Of a DNA stretch of 64,000 nucleotides, positions 13,801 through 21,046 are shown in pieces. Under the pieces are notes generated by a model. It did no database searches, was not told the DNA's origin, and saw only the letters and a list, made by a program, of their open reading frames with translations. The position numbers and the translations under genes were made by a program. This DNA comes from a virus, in the IMG/VR virus record IMGVR_UViG_3300021057_000274, positions 62,001-126,000 of that record, one strand, 5' to 3'. Positions within the stretch are counted from its first letter, which is position 1; every line of letters starts with the position of its first letter.

Positions 13801-14208
13801 TTGAAGCTAAACGAACTTAAGGCCGCGATGATCCAGCGGTTCTTTAAGAGCACCAACGGTCTAGGTGACGATCGTCTCGACGAGATCCTAGGGTCTCTAG
13901 GGACCGCGATCACAGAGGAGATCGACAGCTTCTTGACCGTTGGAAGCTCCGAGTCGCATGAGGCTAGCAAAGCCTTCAGTCGATTCATCTCGGGTGACCG
14001 GGCCTTCCTCACCGTCTGCGAGGAGGAGGGCCACAAGAACAAGATCTTCTTCGCGGCGCTCAGGTCAGGAAAGAAGATCTCCTACGTCGACCTGTCGGAC
14101 GGTGAGATCAAGGTTGAGCTAGGTACCTTCGCGCAGATCAAGGAAGCTCTCAAGCAAGCTCAAGCGCTCAACGACGACATCTTCTTTGAGATCGCGGTCG
14201 AGGGATGA
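13801..14208 (+). CDS. hypothetical late protein, 135 aa
   Basis: TTG start with GGAG 7 nt upstream. Begins MKLNELKAAMI. Helical, with a beta-like C-terminal part (ISYVDLSDGEIKVELG). Not recognised. First of five overlapping genes with related N-termini; ends in ATGA overlap. Confidence 0.6.
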   Translation: MKLNELKAAMIQRFFKSTNGLGDDRLDEILGSLGTAITEEIDSFLTVGSSESHEASKAFSRFISGDRAFLTVCEEEGHKNKIFFAALRSGKKISYVDLSDGEIKVELGTFAQIKEALKQAQALNDDIFFEIAVEG

Positions 14209-15635
14209 GGATCACCGAGGTTTACCGGCGCAAGACTACCCCCGAGGGGTGGATCGAGATCGGCGAGATCGGCCGGACGATCTTTGGTCAACAAAATCAG
14301 TACTTCGCTCGATACTTCGAGATGCCCGAGATCGTCAAGGACCTGCGGGTGAACGGCGACCCCGCCGACTATCACAGCTGGTCGATCCACCCCGACGACA
14401 AGGACAAGTTCGTTGAGCGCGTGAGAGAGCATTCAAAGAGCAAGGGACTAGCTGAAGCCGACACCCCACCTTCACCCAAGCCGGAAGATCCAGTCAAGCA
14501 GGAGATCAAAGCTGAGGTTACTAAGCGAACGGGGTCGGCGCGCACCAACTTTGCTCAAGAGTACCAGCGACGCTCCGCTCGCCAGGCAGAGATCAACGAG
14601 CTGAGCAAGCAAGGCACCTCCGAGCTCAACATCAAGGAGGCGATCATCAAGATCGCCGAGGACGATAACAAGGCCTACCCCCAGTTTCACGGCAAGTGGA
14701 AGGGCAAGGACTGGCGCGTGATGCGGTGCAACCACCGCGTCAAGACGAAGGGTTACCCAGCCGCCGAGAGGGGGGACCTCGTGCTAGCCAAGAAGGAGCC
14801 TGCGCAGGAGCACGAAAAGCACAAGGGCGACGAGCGTGTCACCTTCTACTCGATCCGGAACGCCGTTGACACGATCAGCATGAAGGCTAAGTCATTCGTG
14901 CCGCTCTCTACCGTGACAGAGAGTAAGACTGAGATCAAGAAGCTCTTTAAGAAGGGTGGCTTCTTAAAGTGGAACAACATCACGAACAAAGAAGCTCGCG
15001 AAGCAGGAATCGCACCTAACGACCTAGTACCTGCGACTTTGAATCAAACTTACGACAAGAAGATCTTGGGGCTTCGCATCGACGGACGGCCTTATCTTCT
15101 CAACGAGGGTCATCCCGGCTTCGACAGCTACTACACGGTGCGACGTGCAGGAGGCTATGAGGAGTACGAGGTCGCGAAGTTCTCGGACCGCAAGGAGCCT
15201 GAGTACGTCGAGTGGGTCAAGAAGAAGGACGACAAGAACTTTGAGTCATCCTCTCACAGCTTCCGCAAGATGGGGCAGCTTGACAAGTCGATCGTCATCG
15301 TCAAGCAGTTCATCGCGGACGGTGAGCCTGACCTCGTCTACTACACCGTCGAGGAGAAGCCAAAGCGTCACGCGGTGAAGCACAAGATGGGCGGCGAGGG
15401 CCCGCAGCCAGACATGTTCTCAGAGGGAAGGTTGGGAGATCTTCAGGCAGAGCTCACTAGACTGAAGGTACCTAGCTTTCACATGAACGCCGTCATGAAC
15501 GCGGCGACGCAAGCCTCCTCCTACACCGATTTCGTCAGCATGCTCAGAAAACGCGAGCTTCTCCTGAAGCACGGCAACGAGGGGATGGAGGAGATCTACC
15601 GCACCGTACGCTCGATGATGAAGAGGACCTCATGA
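14205..15635 (+). CDS. hypothetical late protein, 476 aa
   Basis: Not recognised. Starts MRITEVYRRK. Lys/Glu-rich linker around residues 75-130, then a mixed alpha/beta body and a helical C-terminus. Its size, late position and overlapping neighbours with targeting-like starts suggest a virion-internal protein (inference). Both ends are ATGA overlaps. Confidence 0.6.
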   Translation: MRITEVYRRKTTPEGWIEIGEIGRTIFGQQNQYFARYFEMPEIVKDLRVNGDPADYHSWSIHPDDKDKFVERVREHSKSKGLAEADTPPSPKPEDPVKQEIKAEVTKRTGSARTNFAQEYQRRSARQAEINELSKQGTSELNIKEAIIKIAEDDNKAYPQFHGKWKGKDWRVMRCNHRVKTKGYPAAERGDLVLAKKEPAQEHEKHKGDERVTFYSIRNAVDTISMKAKSFVPLSTVTESKTEIKKLFKKGGFLKWNNITNKEAREAGIAPNDLVPATLNQTYDKKILGLRIDGRPYLLNEGHPGFDSYYTVRRAGGYEEYEVAKFSDRKEPEYVEWVKKKDDKNFESSSHSFRKMGQLDKSIVIVKQFIADGEPDLVYYTVEEKPKRHAVKHKMGGEGPQPDMFSEGRLGDLQAELTRLKVPSFHMNAVMNAATQASSYTDFVSMLRKRELLLKHGNEGMEEIYRTVRSMMKRTS

Positions 15636-16138
15636 AGCTTAAGACTGTCTTGACCGAAGCCCCGAAGTGGACAAAGCACCCGACTCGCAAGGGGGTACTG
15701 ACTCGCACGATCTCACCTGAAGAGCGGAAGCGTGAGGAGGAAAAGGAATCTGCTCCCAAGAAGAGCGCGAGCAACGAGCAGAAGTGGCTCCAACCGATTC
15801 CTGAGCTGGACGTCTCGGAGATCAAGAAGGCGTGCAAGAACGGAGGTAATGACATCGGCGCCGAGATCGAGGAGGCCACGCGAGGGCAATCCTTCGTCAA
15901 GGAGGTCACGTACGATCCTGAGCACATCGGGGTCCCTGAAGCGAAGCGGAAGTATAAGTTCAAGAGTGACAGCGACATGCCGAAGCGCAAGGTCGCAGCC
16001 GTCAAGTATGACCTCTTCGTCTACTACGACGCGAAGGAAGCTGGGATCGAGACCGACGCCGATCACGTCGAAGAGATGGTGAAGATCATCATCTATCGTG
16101 ATCCGATTAACCCGAAGCGCTTGATCGGAACGTACTAA
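15632..16138 (+). CDS. candidate internal head protein, 168 aa
   Basis: Starts MKLKTVLTEAPKW. The first nine residues plus Glu-Ala match the T4 capsid-targeting and protease-cleavage pattern (hydrophobic-x-Glu before Ala). A Lys/Glu-rich segment follows, then an alpha/beta C-terminal domain. Not otherwise recognised. Confidence 0.6.
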   Translation: MKLKTVLTEAPKWTKHPTRKGVLTRTISPEERKREEEKESAPKKSASNEQKWLQPIPELDVSEIKKACKNGGNDIGAEIEEATRGQSFVKEVTYDPEHIGVPEAKRKYKFKSDSDMPKRKVAAVKYDLFVYYDAKEAGIETDADHVEEMVKIIIYRDPINPKRLIGTY

Positions 16139-16139
16139 G

Positions 16140-16697
16140 TTGAAGTTCAAAGCTTTTCTCGCTGAGTCGGTCACCTTCGGCGCGACGATCCATCGCGTAG
16201 AGAAGGACGGGCAGCGCTCGCATGACTTCACTCCGTTCGAGAAGGAGAAGGAGATCGACTGTCGTGAGTGCCACTACCACGGCAAGTCCGAGCACTGCTG
16301 GATGTGCAAGGGAACGGGAAAGGAGAAGGTTTGGGTGACCGACTACGACAAGATTCAGCTCTCAAACTCGGGCGCGCTCGCCTTCTTGAGCGCGATCGGT
16401 GAGAAGGTCAACGGCGACGAGAGCTTAGTCGGCGGGTGGGATAACTCGGAGCTCCCTGAGCTCCGACGGAGGCTCATTCGGATGAAGAACGGCGACCTAA
16501 AGCACCATGAGACGCCACCGAGCGATGAGCAGCGCGTCCGCGGGGTCAAGCATGACGGAAACGTAGCGACGATCGAGCGCGGCCCTCGCATGATCAGTTA
16601 CGGACGAACCGCCGCACAGTACGGCGAGCTGATCGACGACTTGCTCAAGCTCATCGACTTCGCTCAGAAGCACGACGCAGGAGTGAGCTGGGCATGA
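16140..16697 (+). CDS. candidate internal head protein with zinc finger, 185 aa
   Basis: TTG start: MKFKAFLAESVTFGA, again a targeting-like peptide ending Ala-Glu before Ser. Residues 40-60 hold CRECHYHGK and CWMCKGTG, a DnaJ-like four-Cys zinc finger. It ends in an ATGA overlap with the next gene. Confidence 0.62.
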   Translation: MKFKAFLAESVTFGATIHRVEKDGQRSHDFTPFEKEKEIDCRECHYHGKSEHCWMCKGTGKEKVWVTDYDKIQLSNSGALAFLSAIGEKVNGDESLVGGWDNSELPELRRRLIRMKNGDLKHHETPPSDEQRVRGVKHDGNVATIERGPRMISYGRTAAQYGELIDDLLKLIDFAQKHDAGVSWA

Positions 16698-17263
16698 AGA
16701 TCATCGAGCTCGTCGAGGGCGAGGTCATCAACATCGAGGACAAGCTTACCAAGAAGGTCAGGTCAGAATTTCGTGACAAGCTCAGCAAGATTGCCGACGA
16801 CTTGCCTCGCGCTTTCAAGCAGCAAAAGGACCAGGAGAACTGGCTCTCAGACGAGCTCAAGCGAATCAAGGAGATTCCGAACAAGGAGTTCGGAAAGGCC
16901 GAGCTCATGAAGGTGCGTCCGCTCTTCAAAGATCGCGTCGGTGGCTTCCAGATCACCGACGCGATCGTCAGCAACATGCATCGCCTCGAGTGGATCAGAG
17001 ACGGCGAGGAGTACGATAACTCGGCGACCGGCGAGACCAAGGAAGAGTTTGAGCTCGCCAAGAGGTACTTCAGTGAGAACCACGAGAAGCTCATTCAAGT
17101 TCTTCAGAAGCAGATCGACGAGCTGCGAAAGCTCGCCGAGGAAGCTCGCAAGCTGAAGTGGTACGCGCCGTGGGAGCGCTACTCGATGTACGGGTACGAC
17201 CTTCATCAGTACAAGCGTGACCTGGAGTCCCTCAAGCAGTTCAAGAAAGCGTTAAAGCTCTAA
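16694..17263 (+). CDS. hypothetical late protein, 189 aa, coiled coil
   Basis: Starts MKIIELVEGEVIN. Long charged helices with heptad-like spacing (KLIQVLQKQIDELRKLAEEA). Not recognised. Last gene of the late run; stop TAA before the next promoter. Confidence 0.6.
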   Translation: MKIIELVEGEVINIEDKLTKKVRSEFRDKLSKIADDLPRAFKQQKDQENWLSDELKRIKEIPNKEFGKAELMKVRPLFKDRVGGFQITDAIVSNMHRLEWIRDGEEYDNSATGETKEEFELAKRYFSENHEKLIQVLQKQIDELRKLAEEARKLKWYAPWERYSMYGYDLHQYKRDLESLKQFKKALKL

Positions 17264-17269
17264 ATTTCA

Positions 17270-17298
17270 TTTACTTTTGAGTGATTTTGAGTTAAAAT
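17270..17298 (+). promoter_or_regulatory. sigma70-like promoter
   Basis: TTTACT 17270-17275, 17 bp, TAAAAT 17293-17298. A GGAGG-type Shine-Dalgarno precedes the GTG at 17326. Confidence 0.75.
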
Positions 17299-17325
17299 GC
17301 CTCTATTGCTACTTCGGAGGCGAAC

Positions 17326-17805
17326 GTGGCGCAAGTCTTTGACCTGAATGAGCTTCTTCACGAGGACGCGCTGCCTTGTAGCTTCGCGTATCTCGACATC
17401 GACGAGCTTCAGATGACGGTCGGGGACTTCTTCTCACGCAACTACGCTCGCGACCTGGTCAACTTCACCCCGATCGACTACCCGGGCTCGCAGCACAAGC
17501 GCGTGCTTCAAGCGTTTCTCCTGCGTCAGCCGATTCCCCGTTTCATCCTCGCCAACAATGACTCTAGCGGCGCCCTGAAGATTCTCAAGGGCCACGCGAT
17601 CATCGAGGCGATGGAGTACGTCTATCGCAATTACAAGAGCACCGACAGAGCGCTCGCCCGCCGTGTCCTGACCTCGATGATCACCTTCACGATCGTTCGT
17701 CGACACAGCGAAGCTCACAAACCCTTCGGTCGATTCGGTATCGACAACGAGACGCTCTACCTGAACTTCCTCAAGTTTCTCGACGCGTGCAACGAGTCGC
17801 GCTGA
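17326..17805 (+). CDS. DUF262/ParB-N-like domain protein, 159 aa
   Basis: The segment FTPIDYPGSQHKRVLQAFLL with RQPIPRFILA resembles the DUF262 (GmrSD N-terminal) pattern in which a nuclease or NTP-sensing core begins. The canonical DGQQR motif is not evident (KGHAIIEAM stands in its place), so activity is doubtful. GTG start with GGAGG upstream. Confidence 0.45.
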   Translation: MAQVFDLNELLHEDALPCSFAYLDIDELQMTVGDFFSRNYARDLVNFTPIDYPGSQHKRVLQAFLLRQPIPRFILANNDSSGALKILKGHAIIEAMEYVYRNYKSTDRALARRVLTSMITFTIVRRHSEAHKPFGRFGIDNETLYLNFLKFLDACNESR

Positions 17806-17987
17806 GTCTCGTCGCTCTCTGCCTCACAGGATGCGCCTCGGTCTGCCCTGAAGACACCCAGCGCCACGTCATCGCGAAGACGGTCGGCGGGCTCACCCAG
17901 TACTCGGTACCTTATGTCAGCCGAATGCCGGTACCGGTCTACGCGGAAATTCCAGTCACCGTCAGCGTCTGCCGCCCGGTCGAGTAG
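17787..17987 (+). CDS. small lipoprotein, 66 aa
   Basis: GTG start; N-terminus VALSLVALCLTGCASVC is a lipoprotein signal with lipobox LTGC. The mature part is short, Pro/Val-rich and has a second Cys pair. Could be an outer-spanin (Rz1-like) or an entry-exclusion lipoprotein. Overlaps the previous gene by 19 nt. Confidence 0.6.
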   Translation: MQRVALSLVALCLTGCASVCPEDTQRHVIAKTVGGLTQYSVPYVSRMPVPVYAEIPVTVSVCRPVE

Positions 17988-18009
17988 TTCACAAGAACTA
18001 ACGGCAGTG

Positions 18010-18038
18010 TTTACAAGCTACTAGATTCCGATTACAAT
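18010..18038 (+). promoter_or_regulatory. sigma70-like promoter for an RNA unit
   Basis: TTTACA 18010-18015, 17 bp, TACAAT 18033-18038. No good ORF follows for 400 nt. Confidence 0.7.
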
Positions 18039-18044
18039 TACTCC

Positions 18045-18430
18045 AAGTTGCACGGAGGTCCGCAAGGCTCAAGTCGGACTAGGCAGGCCCCACAAGGGTC
18101 GAACAGCAGTTCGAGCCTCCCACGCAACCCAGTTACGAAGGTTCTCCGGGTGGACTCCGGGGAAGAGATCGCAGTATAACGCCAGACCCTGTCGGTTAAG
18201 AGCCAGGGACCAACCGGTGAGACCGTGGACGCCGAGAGGCAGAGGTCAAGTCCGGGAACCCCGCAGGGCGGACTGGGTATAGCGGCCGATCGTAACGCTC
18301 TGTGGAATTCGTTTTGGATCCGCGGCTGGTGCAGTACGCAGTTCGCCACTACGCGCTGAGGTACCGAGGTGAAGAGGCTCCAGATAGACGGCCGTCTAGC
18401 TGGAGCGGATAGGGTCCAAAACAAATTGCA
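18045..18430 (+). ncRNA. unassigned structured RNA, about 380 nt
   Basis: Own promoter upstream, a second promoter at 18439 after it, and no coding frame. Many strong helices: GGTCCG/CGGACT, TCGAAC-AGCA-GTTCGA, GGCCC/GGGTC, CCCTG/CAGGG, AGTCCG/CGGACT and a long terminal arm GTTTTGGA...TCCAAAAC. It is not tmRNA, RNase P RNA or 4.5S RNA by their conserved cores. Position beside a phage tRNA array recalls GOLLD/ROOL-type RNAs, but I see no specific match. Confidence 0.55.
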
Positions 18431-18438
18431 CAAAGTTG

Positions 18439-18467
18439 TTTACAAGCGAGGGAGACTGTGATACCAT
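18439..18467 (+). promoter_or_regulatory. sigma70-like promoter
   Basis: TTTACA 18439-18444, 17 bp, TACCAT 18462-18467 with TGA extension. Confidence 0.65.
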
Positions 18468-18484
18468 CGCTCTTCGAGTTGCAC

Positions 18485-18655
18485 ATGATTAACCTTTTCG
18501 GAAAATTGAGCACCGGTATAAATACCAGCACAATGAGAACCTCCTTTACAAAACCAGCGCAAATTAGGACCGCCGCCGGCGAGCATCGAGAGACGATGCA
18601 GCCGTGCGTCAATCCTGATACGCGCTCCTCGATCGGAGGCGGAAGCTCAAACTAA
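18485..18655 (+). CDS. small ORF, 56 aa
   Basis: MINLFGKLSTGINTS start; an inner ATG at 18533 is an alternative. Polar, with a Ser/Gly tail. A promoter lies just upstream and a terminator just downstream, so a short mRNA is plausible. Not recognised. Confidence 0.4.
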   Translation: MINLFGKLSTGINTSTMRTSFTKPAQIRTAAGEHRETMQPCVNPDTRSSIGGGSSN

Positions 18656-18685
18656 CGAGATCTTCCGCTAAGGCAGCACCCGGTC

Positions 18686-18718
18686 GAGGGGTCCAGAGAT
18701 GGACCCCTCATTCGTTTT
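18686..18718 (+). terminator. rho-independent terminator
   Basis: Perfect 9-bp GAGGGGTCC/GGACCCCTC hairpin with 6-nt loop, followed by ATTCGTTTT. Confidence 0.8.
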
Positions 18719-18748
18719 GGAGTCAAGCGGTTGAAGTTGTAGCACGAT

Positions 18749-18824
18749 GCGCCTGTAGCTCAGTGGAGAGAGTGCCGCGCTACGAACGCGGAGGTCGGGG
18801 GTTCGATCCCCTCCAGGCGTGCCA
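18749..18824 (+). tRNA. tRNA-Arg(ACG)
   Basis: Acceptor GCGCCTG with complement, anticodon arm CCGCG-CTACGAA-CGCGG, T-loop TTCGATC, discriminator G, encoded CCA. Confidence 0.92.
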
Positions 18825-19028
18825 GAGGTTAAGTCGATGACCTCGATGTAACACCTAGAAGTCGACAACGCCGGTGAATCAGGGCGTGGGGAACCAAGTA
18901 CTGGTTGGATGCTGAAATGAAGCCGCGGTTTTACCCTTAAGCGCGGTGGATGACTGAGAAAGGGCGCTGTAGCCGGTCTAGCATGGGTGTCGAAGTCGAC
19001 TCCCCCTCGATCGGAGCGGTGACAAGAT
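18825..19028 (+). other. 204-nt inter-tRNA spacer without a gene
   Basis: No convincing ORF or complete tRNA. Contains GAGGT/ACCTC and CCGCG/CGCGG pairings only. Confidence 0.3.
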
Positions 19029-19100
19029 ACGCCCGCCGATGGATTTTCGGCGCCAGGTCTTCTAAACCAGGATAGGAGGGTTCGATTCCTTCCGGGCGTG
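19029..19100 (+). tRNA. tRNA-Arg(TCT)
   Basis: Acceptor ACGCCCG/CGGGCGT, anticodon loop CTTCTAA, one mismatch in the anticodon stem, T-loop TTCGATT. CC but no A encoded. Confidence 0.75.
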
Positions 19101-19103
19101 CCT

Positions 19104-19177
19104 TCCCACATAGCTCAATGGTAGAGCCGCTGGTTGTGAACCAGATTGCCCGGGTCCGATTCCCGGTGTGGGACCCA
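19104..19177 (+). tRNA. tRNA-His(GTG)
   Basis: Acceptor TCCCACA/TGTGGGA, loop TTGTGAA, discriminator C typical of tRNA-His, encoded CCA. Confidence 0.88.
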
Positions 19178-19193
19178 GTAGTTGCAGTTCAAT

Positions 19194-19286
19194 TCCTCGG
19201 TACTCTAACGGTAAGAGACCTGGCTGTTAACCAGACGTATCCCGCCACCGAGCGGTATGGAGGTTCGAGTCCTCCCTGAGGAGCCA
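19194..19286 (+). tRNA. tRNA-Asn(GTT) with a long variable arm
   Basis: Acceptor TCCTCGG/CTGAGGA, loop CTGTTAA, T-loop TTCGAGT, CCA. The variable region holds an extra CCGC/GCGG hairpin of about 18 nt, which tRNA-Asn normally lacks. A canonical tRNA-Asn follows directly. Confidence 0.7.
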
Positions 19287-19289
19287 AAT

Positions 19290-19364
19290 GGGTGCGTAGC
19301 TCAGTGGTAGAGCGGGAACCTGTTAAGTTCCGGGTCGAAGGTTTGATTCCTTCCGTGCCCTCCA
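19290..19364 (+). tRNA. tRNA-Asn(GTT)
   Basis: Acceptor GGGTGCG, anticodon arm GGAAC-CTGTTAA-GTTCC, T-loop TTTGATT, encoded CCA. Confidence 0.9.
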
Positions 19365-19374
19365 CAATTCAGTA

Positions 19375-19441
19375 ACCGGGAAGTCCTAGTGACGTATTGC
19401 CGCGGCTGCCATCGTTGGCACGTAGGCTAGGACTTCCCGGT
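19375..19441 (+). repeat. 15-bp perfect inverted repeat between tRNAs
   Basis: ACCGGGAAGTCCTAG (19375-19389) and its exact complement (19427-19441) enclose 37 nt. Likely an RNA stem long enough for RNase III, or a protected spacer. Confidence 0.8.
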
Positions 19442-19454
19442 AGAAGTACAACAT

Positions 19455-19530
19455 TGGCTCATTGATGAATGGGTTATCATACTACCCTGTCACGGTAGGT
19501 TAGCGGGTTCGAGTCCCGCATGGGTCGCCA
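19455..19530 (+). tRNA. tRNA-Asp(GTC)
   Basis: Acceptor GGCTCAT/ATGGGTC with wobbles, anticodon arm CTACC-CTGTCAC-GGTAG, T-loop TTCGAGT, G73, encoded CCA. Confidence 0.85.
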
Positions 19531-19534
19531 AAAT

Positions 19535-19615
19535 GCGCTTCGGGAGGTTGAATCTCAACAGGTCGGGTCGCTCCCGTCTGTAAAACATGGGTTAAATTCC
19601 TGTGGAAGCGCGCCA
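19535..19615 (+). tRNA. tRNA-like with CCA; possible tRNA-Tyr(GTA)
   Basis: Perfect acceptor GCGCTTC/GAAGCGC and GCCA end. The region CTGTAAAAC could hold a GTA anticodon, but no regular 7-nt loop forms. Also contains GGTCGGGTCGCTCCC, close to the motif shared by the RNA modules at 3441 and 3582. Confidence 0.4.
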
Positions 19616-19660
19616 AAATTAGAGGCTGACGATTCTGGGCGGCAATCTAGAGTCGGCGGT

Positions 19661-19766
19661 TTGTCGTTGAGGGTGGCTCCTCAGGACCCCGAGTAGGACG
19701 GTGAGATCTTGCCGGATCGAGCCGTTTGAAACGGGTCCTGTCGGTGGTTCGATTCCACCACGACTT
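19661..19766 (+). tRNA. oversized tRNA-like gene, expanded anticodon arm
   Basis: Helices in cloverleaf order: GTCGT/ACGAC, D-arm TGAGG-GTGGCT-CCTCA, GGACCC/GGGTCC (19684-19689 with 19733-19738) and T-arm GGTGG-TTCGATT-CCACC. The GGACCC arm encloses 43 nt instead of 7. Isotype not assignable; could be an intron-like insert. Confidence 0.45.
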
Positions 19767-19782
19767 CACTCTAACCCTCTTC

Positions 19783-19998
19783 ATGAAGCTGTGGGTAGAT
19801 CACCCTGCCACAAATCGGGTGATGAGGTCCGATCGCCTTCGTCCGTGGCATGCATGGCGCCAGGGCGATACCCCAGCAGTAACTGCGGCCGTCACCGAAC
19901 TTTATGCGAGAAAGTTCAGCGGTGACGAGGAGGAGGCGAACTGCTCGTTCAGTTGTCCCATTCGTCTAGTGGCTAGGACACAACCCTTTCAAGGTTGA
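19783..19998 (+). CDS. doubtful small ORF, 71 aa
   Basis: From the ATG at 19783 (MKLWVDHPATNRVMRS). The first 60 residues look protein-like; the end runs into tRNA-Glu at 19955, which no bacterial gene needs. No Shine-Dalgarno seen. Confidence 0.25.
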   Translation: MKLWVDHPATNRVMRSDRLRPWHAWRQGDTPAVTAAVTELYARKFSGDEEEANCSFSCPIRLVARTQPFQG

Positions 19999-20029
19999 GA
20001 ACGGGGATCGAAACCCCGATGGGACACCA
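19955..20029 (+). tRNA. tRNA-Glu(TTC)
   Basis: Acceptor GTCCCAT/ATGGGAC, anticodon loop CTTTCAA (U33), D-arm TTCGTCTAGTGG typical of Glu, encoded CCA. Confidence 0.92.
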
Positions 20030-20033
20030 CTAT

Positions 20034-20109
20034 CTGGGTGTAGGTCAGCGGCGAGACTGCCTGGTCCGGAGCCAGGAGGCCGTGGGTTCGAGTCCCACCA
20101 CCCAGACCA
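20034..20109 (+). tRNA. tRNA-Pro(CGG), C33 type
   Basis: Acceptor CTGGGTG/CACCCAG, stem CCTGG/CCAGG with loop TCCGGAG, giving anticodon CGG after C33. A CCG (Arg) reading would need a shifted stem. Encoded CCA. Confidence 0.65.
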
Positions 20110-20149
20110 AAGCGGCCCCCAGCGCCGCTCTAAGCCGAGGCTGGGGCAT

Positions 20150-20225
20150 CGGAGAGTCGCCTAGCGGCTATGGCGCCTGCTTTGGGAGCAGGATACCGTG
20201 GGTTCGAGTCCCACCTTTCCGACCA
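20150..20225 (+). tRNA. tRNA-Pro(TGG)
   Basis: Acceptor CGGAGAG, anticodon arm CCTGC-TTTGGGA-GCAGG with normal U33, encoded CCA. Confidence 0.9.
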
Positions 20226-20235
20226 ACACATCAAT

Positions 20236-20310
20236 CGCTTCTTGGCGGCAAGCTGCCGTGCTCCCACTAGAAGGGAGAGCGAGGAGGTTCACGCCCTCCA
20301 GGAGCGACCA
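20236..20310 (+). tRNA. tRNA with anticodon TAG (Leu-type reading), C33
   Basis: Acceptor CGCTTCT/AGGAGCG, anticodon stem CTCCC/GGGAG, loop ACTAGAA. Position 34-36 reads TAG, which would decode CUA. It lacks the long variable arm of tRNA-Leu and U33 is C, so isotype is uncertain. Encoded CCA. Confidence 0.5.
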
Positions 20311-20311
20311 C

Positions 20312-20385
20312 GGGTCCGTAGTTCAATGGTAGAATGTTACCTCGACACGGTAGAGACGAAGGTTCGATTCCTTCTGGACCCACCA
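20312..20385 (+). tRNA. tRNA-Val(GAC), C33 type
   Basis: Acceptor GGGTCCG/TGGACCC, stem TTACC/GGTAG, loop TCGACAC, T-loop TTCGATT, encoded CCA. Confidence 0.75.
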
Positions 20386-20391
20386 AAATTT

Positions 20392-20465
20392 GGGCTACAA
20401 GCTTTAAGGTGAAGCATCTGGCTCTTACCCAGAAGAACGGGGATCATTACCCCGGTAGCCCACCA
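20392..20465 (+). tRNA. tRNA-Lys(CTT)
   Basis: Acceptor GGGCTAC/GTAGCCC, anticodon arm TCTGG-CTCTTAC-CCAGA, T-loop ATCATTA, encoded CCA. Confidence 0.85.
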
Positions 20466-20468
20466 GCA

Positions 20469-20617
20469 TTCGGTAGTGACCTAACGTTCAGGACGAAAGG
20501 AATCGTGCGGTCGCCCTAGTACCAGCTCTGGGTGACTAAACGGAGTCGAGTAGGCCTGCTCGCAAAAGGGATCGGTCAGGGACTGGTACTCCAGAGGTTC
20601 GACTCCTCCTACCGGAC
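20469..20617 (+). tRNA. giant tRNA-like gene, 149 nt
   Basis: Acceptor TTCGGTA/TACCGGA, D-stem GACC/GGTC, an 8-bp arm AGTACCAG/CTGGTACT in the anticodon position enclosing nearly 60 nt, and T-arm AGG-TTCGACT-CCT. Cloverleaf order kept, loops greatly expanded. Isotype unknown. Confidence 0.45.
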
Positions 20618-20625
20618 TAAACTAG

Positions 20626-20702
20626 GGTTCTTTAGCTCAGATGCGTAGAGCGCCGAGCTTACACCTCGGATGTCGGGGGTTCAAGTCCCTCAGGAACCAC
20701 CA
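20626..20702 (+). tRNA. tRNA-Val(TAC)
   Basis: Acceptor GGTTCTT/AGGAACC, anticodon arm CCGAG-CTTACAC-CTCGG, T-loop TTCAAGT, encoded CCA. Confidence 0.9.
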
Positions 20703-20704
20703 AT

Positions 20705-20780
20705 GGCGATGTGGTGAACTGGCTATCACGCGGCTCTCATAAGGCTGAGTAGACGGGATCGAAACCCTCCATCGCTACCA
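20705..20780 (+). tRNA. tRNA-Met or tRNA-Ile2 (CAT)
   Basis: Acceptor GGCGATG/CATCGCT, anticodon loop CTCATAA, encoded CCA. Elongator Met and lysidine-modified Ile cannot be told apart by eye. Confidence 0.8.
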
Positions 20781-20782
20781 TT

Positions 20783-20876
20783 CTAGGAAGTTGGGACTGC
20801 TCAAGCGGACGGAGTCCGGTAGCCCTCGCGGGGAGACCAATGAGTTGTGGTTCGATTCAACGCCTAGCTTTTATTG
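20783..20876 (+). other. tRNA-like remnant
   Basis: T-arm TGTGG-TTCGATT-CAACG and a partial acceptor CTAGG/CCTAG, plus GGACT/AGTCC, but no anticodon arm. Confidence 0.35.
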
Positions 20877-20881
20877 CGCTT

Positions 20882-20956
20882 CCCTCATTCGTCTAATGGT
20901 CAGGGCCCGTGCTTGATAGGCGCGTGACGGTGGTTCGATTCCATCATGAGGGACCA
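20882..20956 (+). tRNA. tRNA-Ile(GAT)
   Basis: Acceptor CCCTCAT/ATGAGGG, stem CGTGC/GCGCG, loop TTGATAG (U33), encoded CCA. Confidence 0.88.
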
Positions 20957-20957
20957 A

Positions 20958-21040
20958 CAGCAGCCGAGAAGCAGGCCCGTCGGTCGGTTAGAGAGCCTTC
21001 CGCACGTGCGCTCCGTGAAGCCACGGCAAACGGACTGCTG
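20958..21040 (+). other. structured inter-tRNA element
   Basis: CAGCAG/CTGCTG closes the element; CCGTG-AAGC-CACGG inside. No anticodon or T-loop. Confidence 0.4.
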
Positions 21041-21046
21041 CATTAT

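Noticed and set aside
18045-18430. tmRNA, group I intron or second RNase P RNA
   Set aside because: No tRNA-like ends, no P7/S-type intron core, and no RNase P conserved regions were found.
19701-19925. Overlapping ORFs among the tRNAs in several frames
   Set aside because: They run through tRNA genes and lack ribosome-binding sites; only the ORF from 19783 is kept, at low confidence.
20236-20310. Second amber suppressor (CTA) in the array
   Set aside because: With the CTCCC/GGGAG stem the 7-nt loop places TAG, not CTA, in positions 34-36.
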